A stretch of DNA of 5,066 nucleotides from contig DAOVNB010000063.1 of the NCBI GenBank assembly GCA_030630425.1, forward strand, positions 1-5,066, given 5' to 3'. The notes beneath the pieces are model-generated. The model worked only from the letters and a program-made list of their open reading frames with translations. It was not told the DNA's origin and searched no databases. The number at the start of each line of letters is the position of its first letter. The first letter of the stretch is position 1. Positions 4,899-5,066 of this stretch are shown in pieces. The position numbers and the translations under genes are program-made. Source of the stretch: an archaeon. GTDB taxonomy: Archaea; EX4484-52; B79-G9.

Positions 4899-5066
4899 AT
4901 GGCAAAGCGATACATTCACGAAAGGCATTATGACGAATACCTGATTGCCGGCATCATATCATTCAATATCATCGCAGCATTCATAGCCCCTTTTTTCCAC
5001 GAATTATTTCATGCGCTGGTCCTTGAAATTTACAATTGCGGATATTGGACAGAATTTCATTTATCA
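4899..5066 (+). CDS. Putative membrane zinc metallopeptidase with HExxH motif, N-terminal part
   Basis: Only the first 56 codons are in the window; the gene runs off the right edge. A short polar start (MAKRYIHERHYDEY) leads into a hydrophobic segment at about 15-33 that ends directly in the HExxH motif, His34-Glu35-Leu-Phe-His38, followed by ALVLE. In HExxH metallopeptidases the two histidines bind zinc and the glutamate is catalytic. A motif placed at the end of, or within, a membrane segment near the N-terminus is typical of site-2-protease-like M50 families and related membrane zincins. Those enzymes also need a third ligand, usually an Asp in a later membrane segment, which is out of view. 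The gene begins five bases after the second TAG of the preceding frame, on the same strand, so the two are probably co-transcribed. Family assignment is tentative because most of the protein is missing. Confidence 0.65.
   Translation, partial: MAKRYIHERHYDEYLIAGIISFNIIAAFIAPFFHELFHALVLEIYNCGYWTEFHLS

Noticed and set aside
4062..4928. Further minus-strand open frames (4062-4496, 4512-4928, 4685-4915)
   Set aside because: They have the same Phe/Ser/Leu-rich composition from the antisense of A-rich coding and no plausible ribosome binding site or domain. The sense frame is clearly protein-like.
4917..4928. H-E-R-H near the start of the partial gene as a zinc motif
   Set aside because: It has the wrong spacing (HExH rather than HExxH) and precedes the hydrophobic segment; the HELFH at residues 34-38 is the credible motif.

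Overview
The window looks like a piece of an AT-rich archaeal genome, probably from an uncultivated lineage; I cannot place it more precisely. The signs are promoter-type TATA elements about 26-27 bases before plausible transcript starts, Shine-Dalgarno sequences of the GAGGTG / GTGAT type, and A/T-rich, Lys/Glu/Ile-rich coding. No RNA gene, CRISPR array, insertion sequence or integration site was seen. Coding density is high, and no gap between genes exceeds about 105 bases.

Left part (1-3044): a MoxR / DUF58 / VWA module. A membrane-anchored VWA protein resembling BatA (55-1035, +) converges on a DUF58 protein (1039-2010, -), with only three bases between their stop codons. The DUF58 gene lies 35 bases downstream of a MoxR-type AAA+ ATPase (2046-3044, -). 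From family knowledge, the MoxR ATPase is expected to work with the DUF58 protein on the cytoplasmic side and with the membrane VWA protein, as a chaperone-like machine that assembles or remodels envelope or other protein complexes. The substrate is unknown.

Middle (3045-3149): a divergent promoter region. It is built on an almost perfect 12-base inverted repeat whose two arms are both TATA-like. It can serve the MoxR gene to the left and a small coiled-coil gene to the right.

Right part (3150-5066): a 102-residue coiled-coil protein, then a 64-base spacer with possible competing hairpins. Next is a 434-residue highly charged protein that appears to carry two SHOCT-like helical hairpins, a short amphipathic segment and a C-terminal helical domain weakly like DUF4129. 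Its frame continues for 21 codons past an in-frame TAG, and that tail carries what looks like a second copy of the amphipathic motif. Five bases after the second TAG starts a membrane protein, cut by the window edge, with an HExxH zinc-protease motif.

The most interesting observations are the apparently coding tail beyond the TAG, the architecture of the 434-residue protein beside a MoxR system, the symmetric divergent promoter, and the inverted (convergent) placement of the BatA-like gene.
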